Position numbers and translations under genes: made by a program. Under the pieces are notes generated by a model. It saw only the letters and a list, made by a program, of their open reading frames with translations, ran no database searches and had not been told where the DNA came from. From Azoarcus sp. KH32C (GTDB taxonomy: Bacteria; Pseudomonadota; Gammaproteobacteria; Burkholderiales; Rhodocyclaceae), in contig NC_020548.1 in NCBI RefSeq assembly GCF_000349945.1, positions 186,001 to 250,000 of the forward strand: 64,000 bases of DNA, read 5' to 3'. Shown in pieces: positions 28,395 to 37,794 of the stretch (position 1 is its first letter; the number at the start of each line of letters is the position of its first letter).

Positions 28395-30707
28395 TTAGCC
28401 GTCGCAAACAGAAAGCAAATTCGACTGAACTGCTGACGAAAAAATCGAACTAATGCCCCTCGCCTTAGTCCCTAAAATCTCAACTCTAAATCTCGCCCGA
28501 GTTAGGGCAACATATACTCGCTGATGGGAGGTGTAGCTCAAGAAACTTTGGCTATCGTCATAGGTCGGCCCACCCTTTGGCGGAACCCGACCGCCATCCA
28601 CTCCAACCAATATCGCCGCGGCGAATTCAAGACCACCGACAAACTCAGGAGCTGTTAGAACGAATCTACCTGACTGTTTCGCTCGATTGACCGCTTCGAG
28701 ATCCCCCCGGCTCTTTATTACTTCCACAGGTTTATTCCCCGCCCTTGCCCGGTCCTGCAATTCCTTGAAGATATCATCACCAAATGCGATAACTACGACG
28801 TCCGCCTTTGTTACCTCCATGTCTCTCGCAAGCGCATCAGCTCGCATAAACGTATCCGCAAGCATTGTCTCGTCCGAGCTGTATTGGCGCAGCACTGGCT
28901 CCGCAGTCTTTCGTTCCTCTTCTGCAGTGAAAGTGCTAAGCGCCGACGTCAATGGGTTGTGAAAATTTGTAAACAGAGTTGCACCAGATGACGTTACCGA
29001 AAACGCCAAATTTACGATTTCTGGTGAACACCGAAATATTGAATTTACGGGCGTTGGTGCAGACTCTCCGACCGTAGCATCCGGATCAAAGGCGAGGTCG
29101 AACGACTCGTTGGTCCACCCCCTGTCACCTAAGGCCTGCGACTTGTCCACGGAATACGCGATTGGTTGACTCGCCTCATTCCTCGTTAGACGATGGAATA
29201 CAGACAGTTCATTCAAATTGAATAGATGAGTTTCGTCTATGAAGACGCTATCATATCCCTCGCGAGTTCTCCTGCGACGCCAAATTGGCGTATTTAACTG
29301 AGATATCGCACTGAGAACCACGTCATCCGTATCAAATTGTGCCGACGAAACCAACTCATGCTGGTACCGCTCGTACATCAAAAAGACGAAAGTACGGTCG
29401 CCTTCAGTTTCGATCGGCAATCCAACCTTAAGCTTCTTTAGTTTCTTGTATTTATTCAAGTCCTGATCGGCCCGACCCTTAATCTGGACGCTTATTTCAT
29501 GCCGCAGCATTTCGGCAAGGACCCAACGATCAGTCGTTACAATAAGGTCTGCAAACGCCTGCGACAAGAAGGGCTTATGGGAATCAAATTCATTCCTCAA
29601 GACGCTATCAATCGCCTCTCTGGCATATAGCGCCTGAACCATTTTCGACTCATATGCATCACGGTCAACGAGTTCGGACTCAGAAATCTCTTGATGAAGG
29701 AGATGCGCACATAGATTCTGTAGCGTGGTAACACGGAGAGTCTGCGGGGCGCCAATAACATCGCCCGCCCGGTCAATAAAGTTATCTTGATCATTAATAG
29801 CAAAAAGATTGTCGATTGCCTTCTTAGTAGCTTCGCTATGCGCGATGAAAAGTGCCCTATGGTCGACATTGGCGTCCCTCGCATCGCGAAGACATTTAAG
29901 GCACTTCAAGACTAGACACAGCGTCTTCCCCGTCCCTGCTGGCCCCTCGATTCGGTGAGGAACATCCAGGGGTCTGTTAACGAATTCGGCCTGAGCAGTT
30001 GTCAAAACAGGGCGCCAACCTTCTAGACCCGCCTGAAAGAGAGGACGTGAATGGCTTTCTTCTCCAAGTTGAGTAACTGCTAGCGCTTTCCCTCCCGGTT
30101 GGGAGCCCTGTCGAATTTGGGCGAGAGAGTCGTCGGCGGTCTTGTACGCAACGTCTTTGGCGTCACCAGCTTTTCGGAAATTGGTGACTCTAGCGACCTC
30201 GGCTGTGCCTTCCCCCTCCTGATCCGAAAATTTGTACACCAGTAATGCAGAACCTTGCTCACGCTTGCTCCGTCGCTTTTCATCCGGTTGTCTTTCAATG
30301 ACAACCCTTAGCTCGGTTTGCATTCCAATCGGATAAGGAAAAACAACCGCCTTACCATGACCAAGAACCCGTTCATGGGAACTTGGCTTGAGGTTATCCC
30401 AAAGCTTGATTGCAAACCGCAACGTCTTCTGCAAGACAAGCAGAATTCCGTTATCGTCAAGCTTGAATAGTCTTGGAATTTCTTCCAAATCGAAAACAAT
30501 GTAGTTCAACTCCCTCGAGGTAGGTGCCAGGATAAATCCTCCGTCTCCAACCCTAAGAGCCATGACCTTGGAGCTGAGCGGCAGAGCCGATATTTCTGCA
30601 CGCACGAAAGCCGCAAGAAGCTTCCCTAAGTCAAACTCCGCAGACTGCAAGGTCCGCTCGGAAATTAACTCCTGAGTCGCCACCCGGTCTAAATATAAAA
30701 ATTTCAT
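28395..30707 (-). CDS. UvrD-like superfamily 1 helicase with unknown N-terminal domain
   Basis: In the 770-residue protein, residues 1-230 match nothing I know. The helicase core then shows a Q-like motif (LTTAQAEFV near 235-243), Walker A GPAGTGKT at 255-262, motif II DETH near 490-493 (FIDETHLF), and motif VI VALTRAR near 730. It starts 7 bp after the 279-aa gene, and its GAGG ribosome site overlaps that stop, so the two are made together. The DNA is AT-rich relative to the chromosome. Gene pairs of this kind are typical of anti-phage modules; that role is inference. It is not GajB, which is shorter and paired with an OLD nuclease. Confidence 0.88.
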   Translation of the reverse strand: MKFLYLDRVATQELISERTLQSAEFDLGKLLAAFVRAEISALPLSSKVMALRVGDGGFILAPTSRELNYIVFDLEEIPRLFKLDDNGILLVLQKTLRFAIKLWDNLKPSSHERVLGHGKAVVFPYPIGMQTELRVVIERQPDEKRRSKREQGSALLVYKFSDQEGEGTAEVARVTNFRKAGDAKDVAYKTADDSLAQIRQGSQPGGKALAVTQLGEESHSRPLFQAGLEGWRPVLTTAQAEFVNRPLDVPHRIEGPAGTGKTLCLVLKCLKCLRDARDANVDHRALFIAHSEATKKAIDNLFAINDQDNFIDRAGDVIGAPQTLRVTTLQNLCAHLLHQEISESELVDRDAYESKMVQALYAREAIDSVLRNEFDSHKPFLSQAFADLIVTTDRWVLAEMLRHEISVQIKGRADQDLNKYKKLKKLKVGLPIETEGDRTFVFLMYERYQHELVSSAQFDTDDVVLSAISQLNTPIWRRRRTREGYDSVFIDETHLFNLNELSVFHRLTRNEASQPIAYSVDKSQALGDRGWTNESFDLAFDPDATVGESAPTPVNSIFRCSPEIVNLAFSVTSSGATLFTNFHNPLTSALSTFTAEEERKTAEPVLRQYSSDETMLADTFMRADALARDMEVTKADVVVIAFGDDIFKELQDRARAGNKPVEVIKSRGDLEAVNRAKQSGRFVLTAPEFVGGLEFAAAILVGVDGGRVPPKGGPTYDDSQSFLSYTSHQRVYVALTRARFRVEILGTKARGISSIFSSAVQSNLLSVCDG

Positions 30708-30714
30708 TTCAACC

Positions 30715-31554
30715 TCAAAATTTTTTCATCAAGCATTTCTTGATGTCATCAAAGTCATTATCTTTCACGCCTATCCTGGAAAACAGGAGCGCGAAATTCT
30801 GCATAAGATGTTCAATCCAAGGTGACTTTAATTTTCCCACCGGCAGGGCCATGTCATCTTCATTCAAAATCCGAGGACAAATCGACCCACAGTTGCTATA
30901 AGCTTCCTTCCAAACATCAAATGGCAACCCGCCCGCAATCAGTTTTGCTACATCACTTGGAATGTGATGAATCTCTCTTAACAGGACAACATAGTCACCG
31001 TTCTCATCCGAATATGTTTCAAGATTTCGCAATAGATAATATCCATTGAGGCGATGAGAAGCCAATTCTTTGATAACTGCATCCGTCTTTGCTTGGTTCT
31101 GAGTCAAATAATTTTTAAGCCTACCCCAGTCGGAACAGTCGGCCTTAAATCCTCGAGTCTCATCAATCTGCTGAATGCATTTCCGAAATTTATCGCATTG
31201 AGATTTGCGAGCTCGTTCTTCTTCGTGAGGCCGAAAATGCGCGTCATATATAGCCTGCTCGGAATGCGTCTTTAAGAGTGTTTGGGATAGATTGGCGTCT
31301 TTTAGATAGTTCCGGAGGGTATTGGAAATATCGGCCTCCACACGATCGAGAACTATGGAGGCGCCATCAACGAGAAGCCACACTGCCAAGGGAACTACGG
31401 GCACATAGGTAAACACAGGGGTCTTCTCTTGGGCTGCATCACACCGCGCAGTGATTACTAACCCATAGACCTTTCCGCCCTTATAGTTTTCGGCATAAGC
31501 GCACGAGAAGATGGTCCCTTGCGTAAACTCATTCATCCTTGGCGCGTCAAACAT
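30715..31554 (-). CDS. Hypothetical protein, partner of the UvrD-like helicase
   Basis: I do not recognise this 279-residue protein. Its N-terminus (about residues 8-60) reads QGTIFSCAYAENYKGGKVYGLVITARCD followed by beta-rich hydrophobic segments, recalling small barrel folds, though I could not assign one. The middle (residues about 100-160) is charged and helical. No membrane segment, signal or clear catalytic motif is visible. The ATG at 31554 has an AGGA 7 bases upstream. It precedes the helicase by 7 bp, so the two probably act together. Confidence 0.8.
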   Translation of the reverse strand: MFDAPRMNEFTQGTIFSCAYAENYKGGKVYGLVITARCDAAQEKTPVFTYVPVVPLAVWLLVDGASIVLDRVEADISNTLRNYLKDANLSQTLLKTHSEQAIYDAHFRPHEEERARKSQCDKFRKCIQQIDETRGFKADCSDWGRLKNYLTQNQAKTDAVIKELASHRLNGYYLLRNLETYSDENGDYVVLLREIHHIPSDVAKLIAGGLPFDVWKEAYSNCGSICPRILNEDDMALPVGKLKSPWIEHLMQNFALLFSRIGVKDNDFDDIKKCLMKKF

Positions 31555-31847
31555 CTGTATTCCTGATGGCTATGCAGTGAGCAAGACTAACATTCTCCGA
31601 CGGATTAGGGGAATAAGGTTGTGCCGTGAGCACGGCGGGCCGTCGCAAGATGTCGGTAGTTAAGAACTGAACCTTTCGCGAGCTCATAGGCCAGTTGCGA
31701 GGCTCGCCGTAGGCCGAGCTATACGCAAAGGTCGTCTGGTAAAACTCCGACCAAACGACACGCTCATTTGGCTACTCAGCGTTGACAACGACCCGCAGTT
31801 CCTTGCTGGTGAATTCGGCAGGCAATAGCGTTATTCTCAACACCGCT

Positions 31848-33345
31848 ACGCCATGTCGCTACGATTCGCCTCGCTCGCGACCGGCTTCTGCGCCTGCACA
31901 CACTGCCCGACCTCATCGAGTTCGCGCAACAGCAGCTCCTTCAATTCCTCCCCCACGGAGCGACACCCTCCAAGATCGTCAGCCCCGCCCTCGCCTCCAA
32001 CATGCGCAACTGCTCCCCGCTAGCCACCAGACCCAGCATTTCACAAGCTCCGGCGAGTTTATGCGCAAGCTCCTGCACTTCGAACAAATCCCCCTGCTCC
32101 AGTGCCGCAGCGATTTGCGACAGCACTTCAGCGACCTGCTCACGCAGCGGGCGCAGCAGCTTCATGACTCGCGAATTGCCGAATACCCGGGCGGTCAGAA
32201 GGCGCGTATCTACTGCACCGGCCGGAACGGCGGGCTCTGTCACGCCCTGTGCATCGGCGAGCGTCCGCAGAAGGTGCTCGATTCGGACCGGTTTCGCGAC
32301 GACGGCATTCATGCCGTTCGCGAGATAGTGGCGAACTTCCTCGGGGCTGACTCTGGCGGTCAGCGCGATGATCGGGGTGCGCGCATTCAGATTGCCGGCA
32401 TCGCCACGGATGTGGCGGCTAACCTCGCTGCCGCTCATCCCCGGATGGATGTCCATCAGGATCGCGTCGAACCCCTGCTGTCGGGCAGATTTCGAACGCG
32501 TGCGCGCCGTCCGGCGCGGCGCAGACAAAATGTCCCGCATGTTCGAGCAGCCCGCCCAGTACCTGACGATTCACTTCGACGTGATCGACGAGGAGCAGGC
32601 TCAGGCTTGGCAGCTTCGCGGGGATGATCGATGCAGTCCCGCCGGCATCCAGCGACGAAACCTGTAGCGGTAACTCGAACCAGAAGCGGCTCCCCTCACC
32701 GGGTGCGCTCGTCACACCGATGGTTCCGCCCATGCTATCGACAGGCGCGATTCGCCGCCTCTGCCGCTTCCTTGGCCGTCTGCAGGCCGCGCGTGCGCTT
32801 GTCGACGATCTACTTGAGCTGGTCGCGGCTGTATCGCAGTTGCTCGTGCGCCTTTTCGCGGCGGCTGATGTCTTGGCGGATCGCCAGCTGCATGTCGTTG
32901 AGGGCGGCAACCACCGCCTCGAATTCGTCCGGCACCGCGGCGGGCGGACGGGCGAGCTTCAGGGGCGCGTTGAGCCGCCCTTCGCCCAGCTGTCTGGCGA
33001 AACGCGCCATGCTTTCGAGGTGGCGGGTCACCAGCCGCTGGAAGACGATGACCAGCGCGGCGGCGATGAGCAGGATGGTGAGCGTCTGGCTCAGGAAGAT
33101 TGTCAGGCCCGTCCAGCTAAGGCATGCGTAGCCCCCCGCCCGGTCGGTTTGAACGACCAGGCGCGCGAGGCTTCGATCTCCTTCGGGCGCGGCGGGGACG
33201 AGCTCGAAACTATGATCGATCGGCGTGATTGCACAGCGCCCGTCGGGGACTTCGAAAGGCGACAAGAAGTCCACGCCGTCGAGTCGCACGCCGGAGACGT
33301 CGGGAAAGTCCGACCACGAGCACTTTCGCTTCGCCGGCCAAGCCG
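31848..33345 (-). pseudogene. Decayed hybrid histidine kinase
   Basis: On the minus strand the pieces appear in order. A periplasmic sensor fragment and a membrane helix (LTILLIAAALVIVF) are followed by a HAMP-like segment and a coiled coil ending at an in-frame stop at about 32812. An internal deletion removes the phosphoacceptor and most of the ATPase domain. The ATPase tail (GGTIGVTSAPGEGSRFWFELP) then runs into a receiver with LSLLLVDHVEVNRQVLGG, a frameshift near 32480, and ILMDIHPGMSG. An HPt domain with AHKLAGAC follows, then another frameshift before the true end at 31848. The N-terminus is missing at the junction with metF. Confidence 0.85.
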
Positions 33346-33353
33346 TCACACTC

Positions 33354-34205
33354 CTACACGCGGGATGAGGCGGGAATACGAAGCCCGGATCCGATGTCGG
33401 CGATACGCTGCCAGTCGTTGCGACTGAAGTAGTGAATTCCCGGCGCCCCAAGCGCGAGCAACCTCGCGCATAAGCGGCGCACCACATCCACGCCGAACGC
33501 ACGGATCGACTCGGCGTCATCGCCGAAGTCCGCAACACGGCGACGAATCCACGTAGGGATCTCGATGCCGTGGGCGTCGGAAAAGCGCAGCAGGCGCGAG
33601 AAGCTCGCCACCGGCATGACGCCCGGTACGACAGGCACGTTGATGCCCTGCCTTGCGCAGCGCTCGAGGAAATCCTCGTAAGCGTCCGCATTGAAGAAGA
33701 ACTGCGTGATCGCGGCATTCGCACCGGCCTCGATCTTCGCCTTGAAACATGCGAGGTCATGCTCGGCGCTGCGTGCCTGGGGATGGGTTTCCGGATACGC
33801 CGCGACGTCGATGTGGTAGCGCGATCCGGTCTCTTCCCGGATGAATCGCACCAGTTCGACGGCGTGCGGGAACGCGCCGCGGCCGGGCAAGCCCGACGAC
33901 GGGTCGCCTCGAAGCACGACGAGGCGGTGTACGTCGAGCGCTTCGTACTCGGCCAGCAGGGAGCGGATGTCGTCGCGACTCGCTCCCGCGGCGGAAATGT
34001 GCGGCACGGCGACGCCCCCGGCCGCGCGAACAAGCTGCAAGGCTGCAAGCGATGCCTCGCGCGTGCAGCCTCCGGCGCCGTAGGTCACGGAAATGAATTC
34101 GGGGCCTTGCGCGACGAGCCGTCGGACGGTGTCCGCGAGGCGTAGCCGGCCCTCAGAAGTCTGCGCCGGAAAGATTTCAACGCTGAAAGGATAATCTGCG
34201 CTCAT
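33354..34205 (-). CDS. metF: 5,10-methylenetetrahydrofolate reductase
   Basis: The 283-residue TIM-barrel flavoenzyme begins FSVEIFPAQT, has VTYGAGGCTRE near residue 40 (catalytic region), and GDPSSG and QFFFNADAY as family signatures. It reduces methylene-tetrahydrofolate to methyl-tetrahydrofolate. The start at 34205 gives the usual length. It sits 47 bp downstream of purU in the same orientation. Sarcosine oxidation would flood the cell with methylene-tetrahydrofolate, so this copy probably drains part of it. A housekeeping methionine role is also possible. Confidence 0.94.
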   Translation of the reverse strand: MSADYPFSVEIFPAQTSEGRLRLADTVRRLVAQGPEFISVTYGAGGCTREASLAALQLVRAAGGVAVPHISAAGASRDDIRSLLAEYEALDVHRLVVLRGDPSSGLPGRGAFPHAVELVRFIREETGSRYHIDVAAYPETHPQARSAEHDLACFKAKIEAGANAAITQFFFNADAYEDFLERCARQGINVPVVPGVMPVASFSRLLRFSDAHGIEIPTWIRRRVADFGDDAESIRAFGVDVVRRLCARLLALGAPGIHYFSRNDWQRIADIGSGLRIPASSRV

Positions 34206-34252
34206 TCCGGGTTCTCTGTGTGGTTGGAGGCACGTTGCGATCCTAGCCCCGT

Positions 34253-35134
34253 TCAGCGAAACACGACGGTCTTGTTGCCGGCGAGGAAGACGCGGTGCTC
34301 GATGTGGTATTTGACGGCACGCGCGAGGGCGAGGCATTCGGTGTCGCGCCCGACGGCGACGAGGTGCTCGGGCCGGTAGGTGTGATCGACGCGCTCGACG
34401 GCCTGCTCGATGATCGGCCCCTCGTCGAGATCGGAGGTCACGTAGTGGGCGGTGGCGCCGATCAGTTTCACGCCGCGCTCGTGCGCCTGGTGGTACGGCT
34501 TGGCGCCCTTGAAGCCGGGCAGGAAGGAGTGGTGGATGTTGATGGCACGGCCCGAGAGCTTGCGGCACAGATCTTCCGACAGCACCTGCATGTAGCGGGC
34601 GAGCACGATGAGGTCGGTGCCGGTCTCGGCGGCGATCTCCATCAGGCGGGCTTCCTGCGAGGCCTTCGTCTCCGGGGTCACCGGCAGGTGATGAAAGGGG
34701 ATGCCGTGCCACTCAGCGAGCGGGCGCAGATCGGGATGGTTCGACACGATCGCCGGCACGTCCATCTTCAGCTCGCCGGTGCGATGCCGGTACAGCAGAT
34801 CGTCCAGGCAATGGTCGAACTTCGACACCATCAGCAGCACCTTCGGGCGCGCCAGGGTGTCGTGCATTTCCCATTCGAAGTCCTCTTCGGCCTGCGGCAG
34901 TTCCTCGCCGAAGACGCGCTTGAGCTCGTCGAATGACGGTGTGCGCTCGGGGGTCGTCGAAAACACCGTCCGCACGAAGAAGCGCCCGGTCAGGATGTCG
35001 TCGAACTGGGCCATCTCCATGATGTAGCAGTGGCGCTCGGCGAGAAAAGTCGAAATGCGCGAGACCGTGCCGATCACGCCCTTGCAGCTCGCTTTGAGTA
35101 CGTAGATGTTCTTGCCTTCCGTCATGACTGACAT
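34253..35134 (-). CDS. purU: Formyltetrahydrofolate deformylase
   Basis: The 293-residue enzyme has an N-terminal ACT domain (GVIGTVSRISTFLAERHCYI) and a C-terminal formyltransferase fold with the catalytic block NIHHSFLPGFKGA and later an aspartate in SDLDEGPIIEQ. It hydrolyses 10-formyl-tetrahydrofolate to formate and tetrahydrofolate, so it regenerates the acceptor used by SoxBDAG and releases surplus carbon as formate. An AGGAG lies 7 bases before the ATG at 35134. PurU genes accompany sarcosine oxidase operons in Pseudomonas. Confidence 0.96.
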   Translation of the reverse strand: MSVMTEGKNIYVLKASCKGVIGTVSRISTFLAERHCYIMEMAQFDDILTGRFFVRTVFSTTPERTPSFDELKRVFGEELPQAEEDFEWEMHDTLARPKVLLMVSKFDHCLDDLLYRHRTGELKMDVPAIVSNHPDLRPLAEWHGIPFHHLPVTPETKASQEARLMEIAAETGTDLIVLARYMQVLSEDLCRKLSGRAINIHHSFLPGFKGAKPYHQAHERGVKLIGATAHYVTSDLDEGPIIEQAVERVDHTYRPEHLVAVGRDTECLALARAVKYHIEHRVFLAGNKTVVFR

Positions 35135-35185
35135 TGCGTGTCTCCTGAATCCACCACAGAAGAATCTAATCTTCCGGCTGATCGT

Positions 35186-35204
35186 CGCTTGCCTGATTGG
35201 GACA
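35186..35204 (+). promoter_or_regulatory. Candidate GbdR-like operator between purU and the AraC-type gene
   Basis: CGCTTGCCTGATTGGGACA shares 15 of 19 positions with the copy upstream of glyA. It lies 52-70 bp before the purU start and 115 bp before the regulator gene start, so it could serve either direction. Confidence 0.5.
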
Positions 35205-35318
35205 GTCTGCAGCCAGCGCACGACATCCGTCGTCGCGGCGGATCGCGCAGGGGGAGATCCGAAAATCTGCTGTATATTTTTTGGCGGCCCAGGCACAAGC
35301 AGACAATTGGAGACGGAT

Positions 35319-36374
35319 ATGGGTGACAAAGCGCGCCAAGCCCCGCGCAGCTTCGACAGCGGCTTACGACATAGCAATCAGGCCTACTTGCAGGGCCAAT
35401 TGTCCGACGATGCGCACCCGCCCATCTGTCGCCGGATCGCGTTCGTGCTGCTCGAACATTTTTCGATGATGGCCTTCACCGGCGCCGTCGACGCGATCGT
35501 GACGGCCAACCTGGTCAGCCACAAGCCGCTCTATCGCTTCGAAACGTACGCCCTGGAGGGGGCCACGGTGCGCAGTGACCTGGGCATCAACATTTCGGTC
35601 GATGGAGCCCTGCCCGCGCTGGACGCCAACGATCTCGACATCCTGATCATCTGCGGCGGCTTCCGCTCGAAGCTGGAACCCGGACGTCCGGTCCTCGAAA
35701 AGCTGCGCGAGGTGGCGAGGCGCCGGGTGATCCTGGGCAGCCTGTGGAACGGCAGCTACCTGCTTGCACACGCAGGCCTGTTGGACGGCTATTCCTGCAC
35801 CGTGCATCCGGACAGCCGCGCCGGCCTCGAGGAGCTGCGCCCGCAGGTCAGGCTCCTGCCGAATCCATTCGTGATCGACCGCGATCGCATCTCGTCCGCC
35901 GGGGCCAACAGCGCCCTGGGCATGATGCTCGCGGTGATCCGGCATCACCACGGCGAGGAGATGGTGCGTGGCATCGAGGAGATCCTCTCCTGCGACCGGA
36001 CGCTCGACGATCTGCCTGACAGTCCGATGCCGACCCTGGTGGATAACCCGACCTTTCCCGATGTGCTTCAAAACGTGCTGCAGCTGATGAAGAGCAATAT
36101 CGAGGAGCCCTTGAGCATTGACGATCTGGCGCTCCACGCAAAGACCTCGCGGCGCCAGATCGATCGTCTGTTCCAGCGCTACATGAACACGACGCCGTCA
36201 CGCTACTACCTCGAAACCCGCCTCACTCGCGCACGGCGCCTGCTGCAGCAGACCAACGAGCCGATTACCACCGTTGCGATCGCCTGCGGCTTCACGAGCG
36301 CCCCCCATTTCAGTCGCTGCTACCGCGAGTTCTTCGGCATGTCACCTTCGCAAGTCGGCCGTAGGCGTCCCTGA
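35319..36374 (+). CDS. gbdR: GlxA-type AraC family regulator, likely GbdR
   Basis: The 351-residue regulator has an N-terminal DJ-1/PfpI-like domain (residues about 38-215; FVLLEHFSMMAFTGAVDAI, IICGGF, SLWNGSYLLAHAGLLDG) and a C-terminal AraC helix-turn-helix pair (SIDDLALHAKTSRRQIDRLF, ITTVAIACGFTSAPHFSRCYREFFG). The ATG at 35319 is preceded by GGAG. GbdR of Pseudomonas has this architecture, responds to betaine and dimethylglycine and activates gbc, dgc and sox genes. The divergent purU and the shared 19-bp motif support the same role here, but related regulators (CdhR, SouR) share the fold. Confidence 0.85.
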   Translation: MGDKARQAPRSFDSGLRHSNQAYLQGQLSDDAHPPICRRIAFVLLEHFSMMAFTGAVDAIVTANLVSHKPLYRFETYALEGATVRSDLGINISVDGALPALDANDLDILIICGGFRSKLEPGRPVLEKLREVARRRVILGSLWNGSYLLAHAGLLDGYSCTVHPDSRAGLEELRPQVRLLPNPFVIDRDRISSAGANSALGMMLAVIRHHHGEEMVRGIEEILSCDRTLDDLPDSPMPTLVDNPTFPDVLQNVLQLMKSNIEEPLSIDDLALHAKTSRRQIDRLFQRYMNTTPSRYYLETRLTRARRLLQQTNEPITTVAIACGFTSAPHFSRCYREFFGMSPSQVGRRRP

Positions 36375-36417
36375 AACGCTTCCCAAACGACTTTGGCGGT
36401 GGATATACTTTGATGAT

Positions 36418-36593
36418 GGGTGCCTGCCTCCACGGTCGTGGAGCGGGTGAAACGGGAAGCCGGTGACTCTTGGACGACAAGACATTCCGGCGCAGCCCCC
36501 GCTGCTGTAAGCCTGACGACTCCGCCTCAAGCCACTGTGCAATGCACGGGAAGGCGGCCGGAGAAGACTGAGGGCAAGCCAGAAGACCGGCCC
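36418..36593 (+). promoter_or_regulatory. Cobalamin riboswitch
   Basis: The consensus elements appear in order: GGTGCC at the start, GGTGAAACGGGAAGCCGGTG, the GCCCCCGCTGCTGT core, CCACTG, GGGAAGGCGGCC, and GCCAGAAGACCGGCC near the 3' end. It ends about 138 bp before cobD and should lower its expression when adenosylcobalamin is abundant. Confidence 0.95.
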
Positions 36594-36731
36594 AGATGAA
36601 TTGTTGCGATTCCCCGGGGTAACGGGAATGCATCTGATGACTGGCACCCGGTCCGTCTGTCCACCGCCATTCTTCCGACCTGCAAGACCTTTCCCCTCCG
36701 TACACCGTTTCGCTGTTTACCGGAGCTCTCC

Positions 36732-37718
36732 ATGCTTTACCACGGTGGCCGCGTCATTGCCGCGTCCCTTCAATACGGCATTCCTCCCGCGGAATGGCTC
36801 GACCTTTCGACCGGCATCAACCCGCGCGGCTGGCCGGTGCCGAGCTTGTCGCCGGCCTGTTGGCAGCGCCTGCCGGAAGAGGATGACGGTCTCGAAGCCG
36901 CCGCAGCAACGTATTACGGCAGCGCGCGCCTGCTGCCTGTGCCGGGGTCGCAGGCCGCCATCCAGACGCTGCCCTCTCTCTTCCCGCGGGCCTCGGTGGC
37001 CGTCTTGGGACCGCTCTACAACGAGCATCCCCAGGCCTGGACGAAGGCCGGGCACGAGGTCCGGCACATGGCATATGCCGATCTGGCGCAAGCGCTCGAA
37101 GCCGAAACTCCGGTTGTCGTCTTATGCAATCCGAACAACCCGACCGCCGGGTCGCATCCGCGCCCCGCCATCCTGGGCGCAGCCAAGGAGCTCCAAGGTC
37201 GGGGCGGCTGGCTGGTGGTGGATGAGGCTTTCGCCGACCCTCTGCCCGCGGATAGCGTTGCCGCCCTGGCCGGCAGTGCGGAGGCACCCAACCTGATCGT
37301 GCTGCGTTCTCCGGGGAAATTCTTCGGCCTGGCCGGCGCGCGGGTGGGTTTCGCATTCGCCGCGCGGGAAATCCTTGTCCGGCTACGCGAGATCATCGGC
37401 CCCTGGGCCGTCGCCGGGCCGTCCCGTGAGGTCACCAAGCAGGCGCTTGCCGATCGCAAGTGGCAGGCAGAGACGCGAGAGACGCTTTTGGCCGAGGGGC
37501 GGCGCCTGCAGCAACTCCTGGCGCCGCTCGGCCAGGTCGCCGGAACGCCGCTGTTCGCCACGGTCACGACCGACCGGGCCCATTCGCTGGTCAAGCACTT
37601 TGCCGAACGGGCCATTCTCGTCCGCCATTACGATCCTCAGCCGCTGGTTCGATTCGGGCTGCCGGCCAACGAGATCGACTGGCAGCGCCTCGCCGTGGCA
37701 ATTTCGGAATGGCGGTAA
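36732..37718 (+). CDS. cobD: Threonine-phosphate decarboxylase (cobalamin synthesis)
   Basis: The 328-residue PLP enzyme is a class I/II aminotransferase relative. It begins LYHGGRVIAASLQYGIP and has DLSTGINPRGWP, NPNNPTAG, and the PLP lysine in LRSPGKFFGLAGARVGF. It decarboxylates threonine phosphate to aminopropanol phosphate for the cobalamin side chain. A cobalamin riboswitch precedes it. No other cob gene is present within the window, so it acts alone here, perhaps in salvage or with genes elsewhere. It is called CobC in some aerobic-pathway species. Confidence 0.93.
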   Translation: MLYHGGRVIAASLQYGIPPAEWLDLSTGINPRGWPVPSLSPACWQRLPEEDDGLEAAAATYYGSARLLPVPGSQAAIQTLPSLFPRASVAVLGPLYNEHPQAWTKAGHEVRHMAYADLAQALEAETPVVVLCNPNNPTAGSHPRPAILGAAKELQGRGGWLVVDEAFADPLPADSVAALAGSAEAPNLIVLRSPGKFFGLAGARVGFAFAAREILVRLREIIGPWAVAGPSREVTKQALADRKWQAETRETLLAEGRRLQQLLAPLGQVAGTPLFATVTTDRAHSLVKHFAERAILVRHYDPQPLVRFGLPANEIDWQRLAVAISEWR

Positions 37719-37742
37719 GCAGGTCGAACATGAGCCCGTCTT

Positions 37743-37774
37743 GAGGCGACGCCCTTCAGAGAGGGCATCGCCTC
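37743..37774. terminator. Bipartite hairpin between convergent genes
   Basis: GAGGCG pairs with CGCCTC and GCCCT with AGGGC around a 6-base loop. It lies between the convergent cobD and 36-aa genes, so it may stop both transcripts. No T-tract is seen. Confidence 0.5.
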
Positions 37775-37794
37775 GCGGACCCGACTGATGTTGG

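Noticed and set aside
31782..32627. Plus-strand frame of 281 codons
   Set aside because: It is antisense to the decayed histidine kinase and has no recognisable features.
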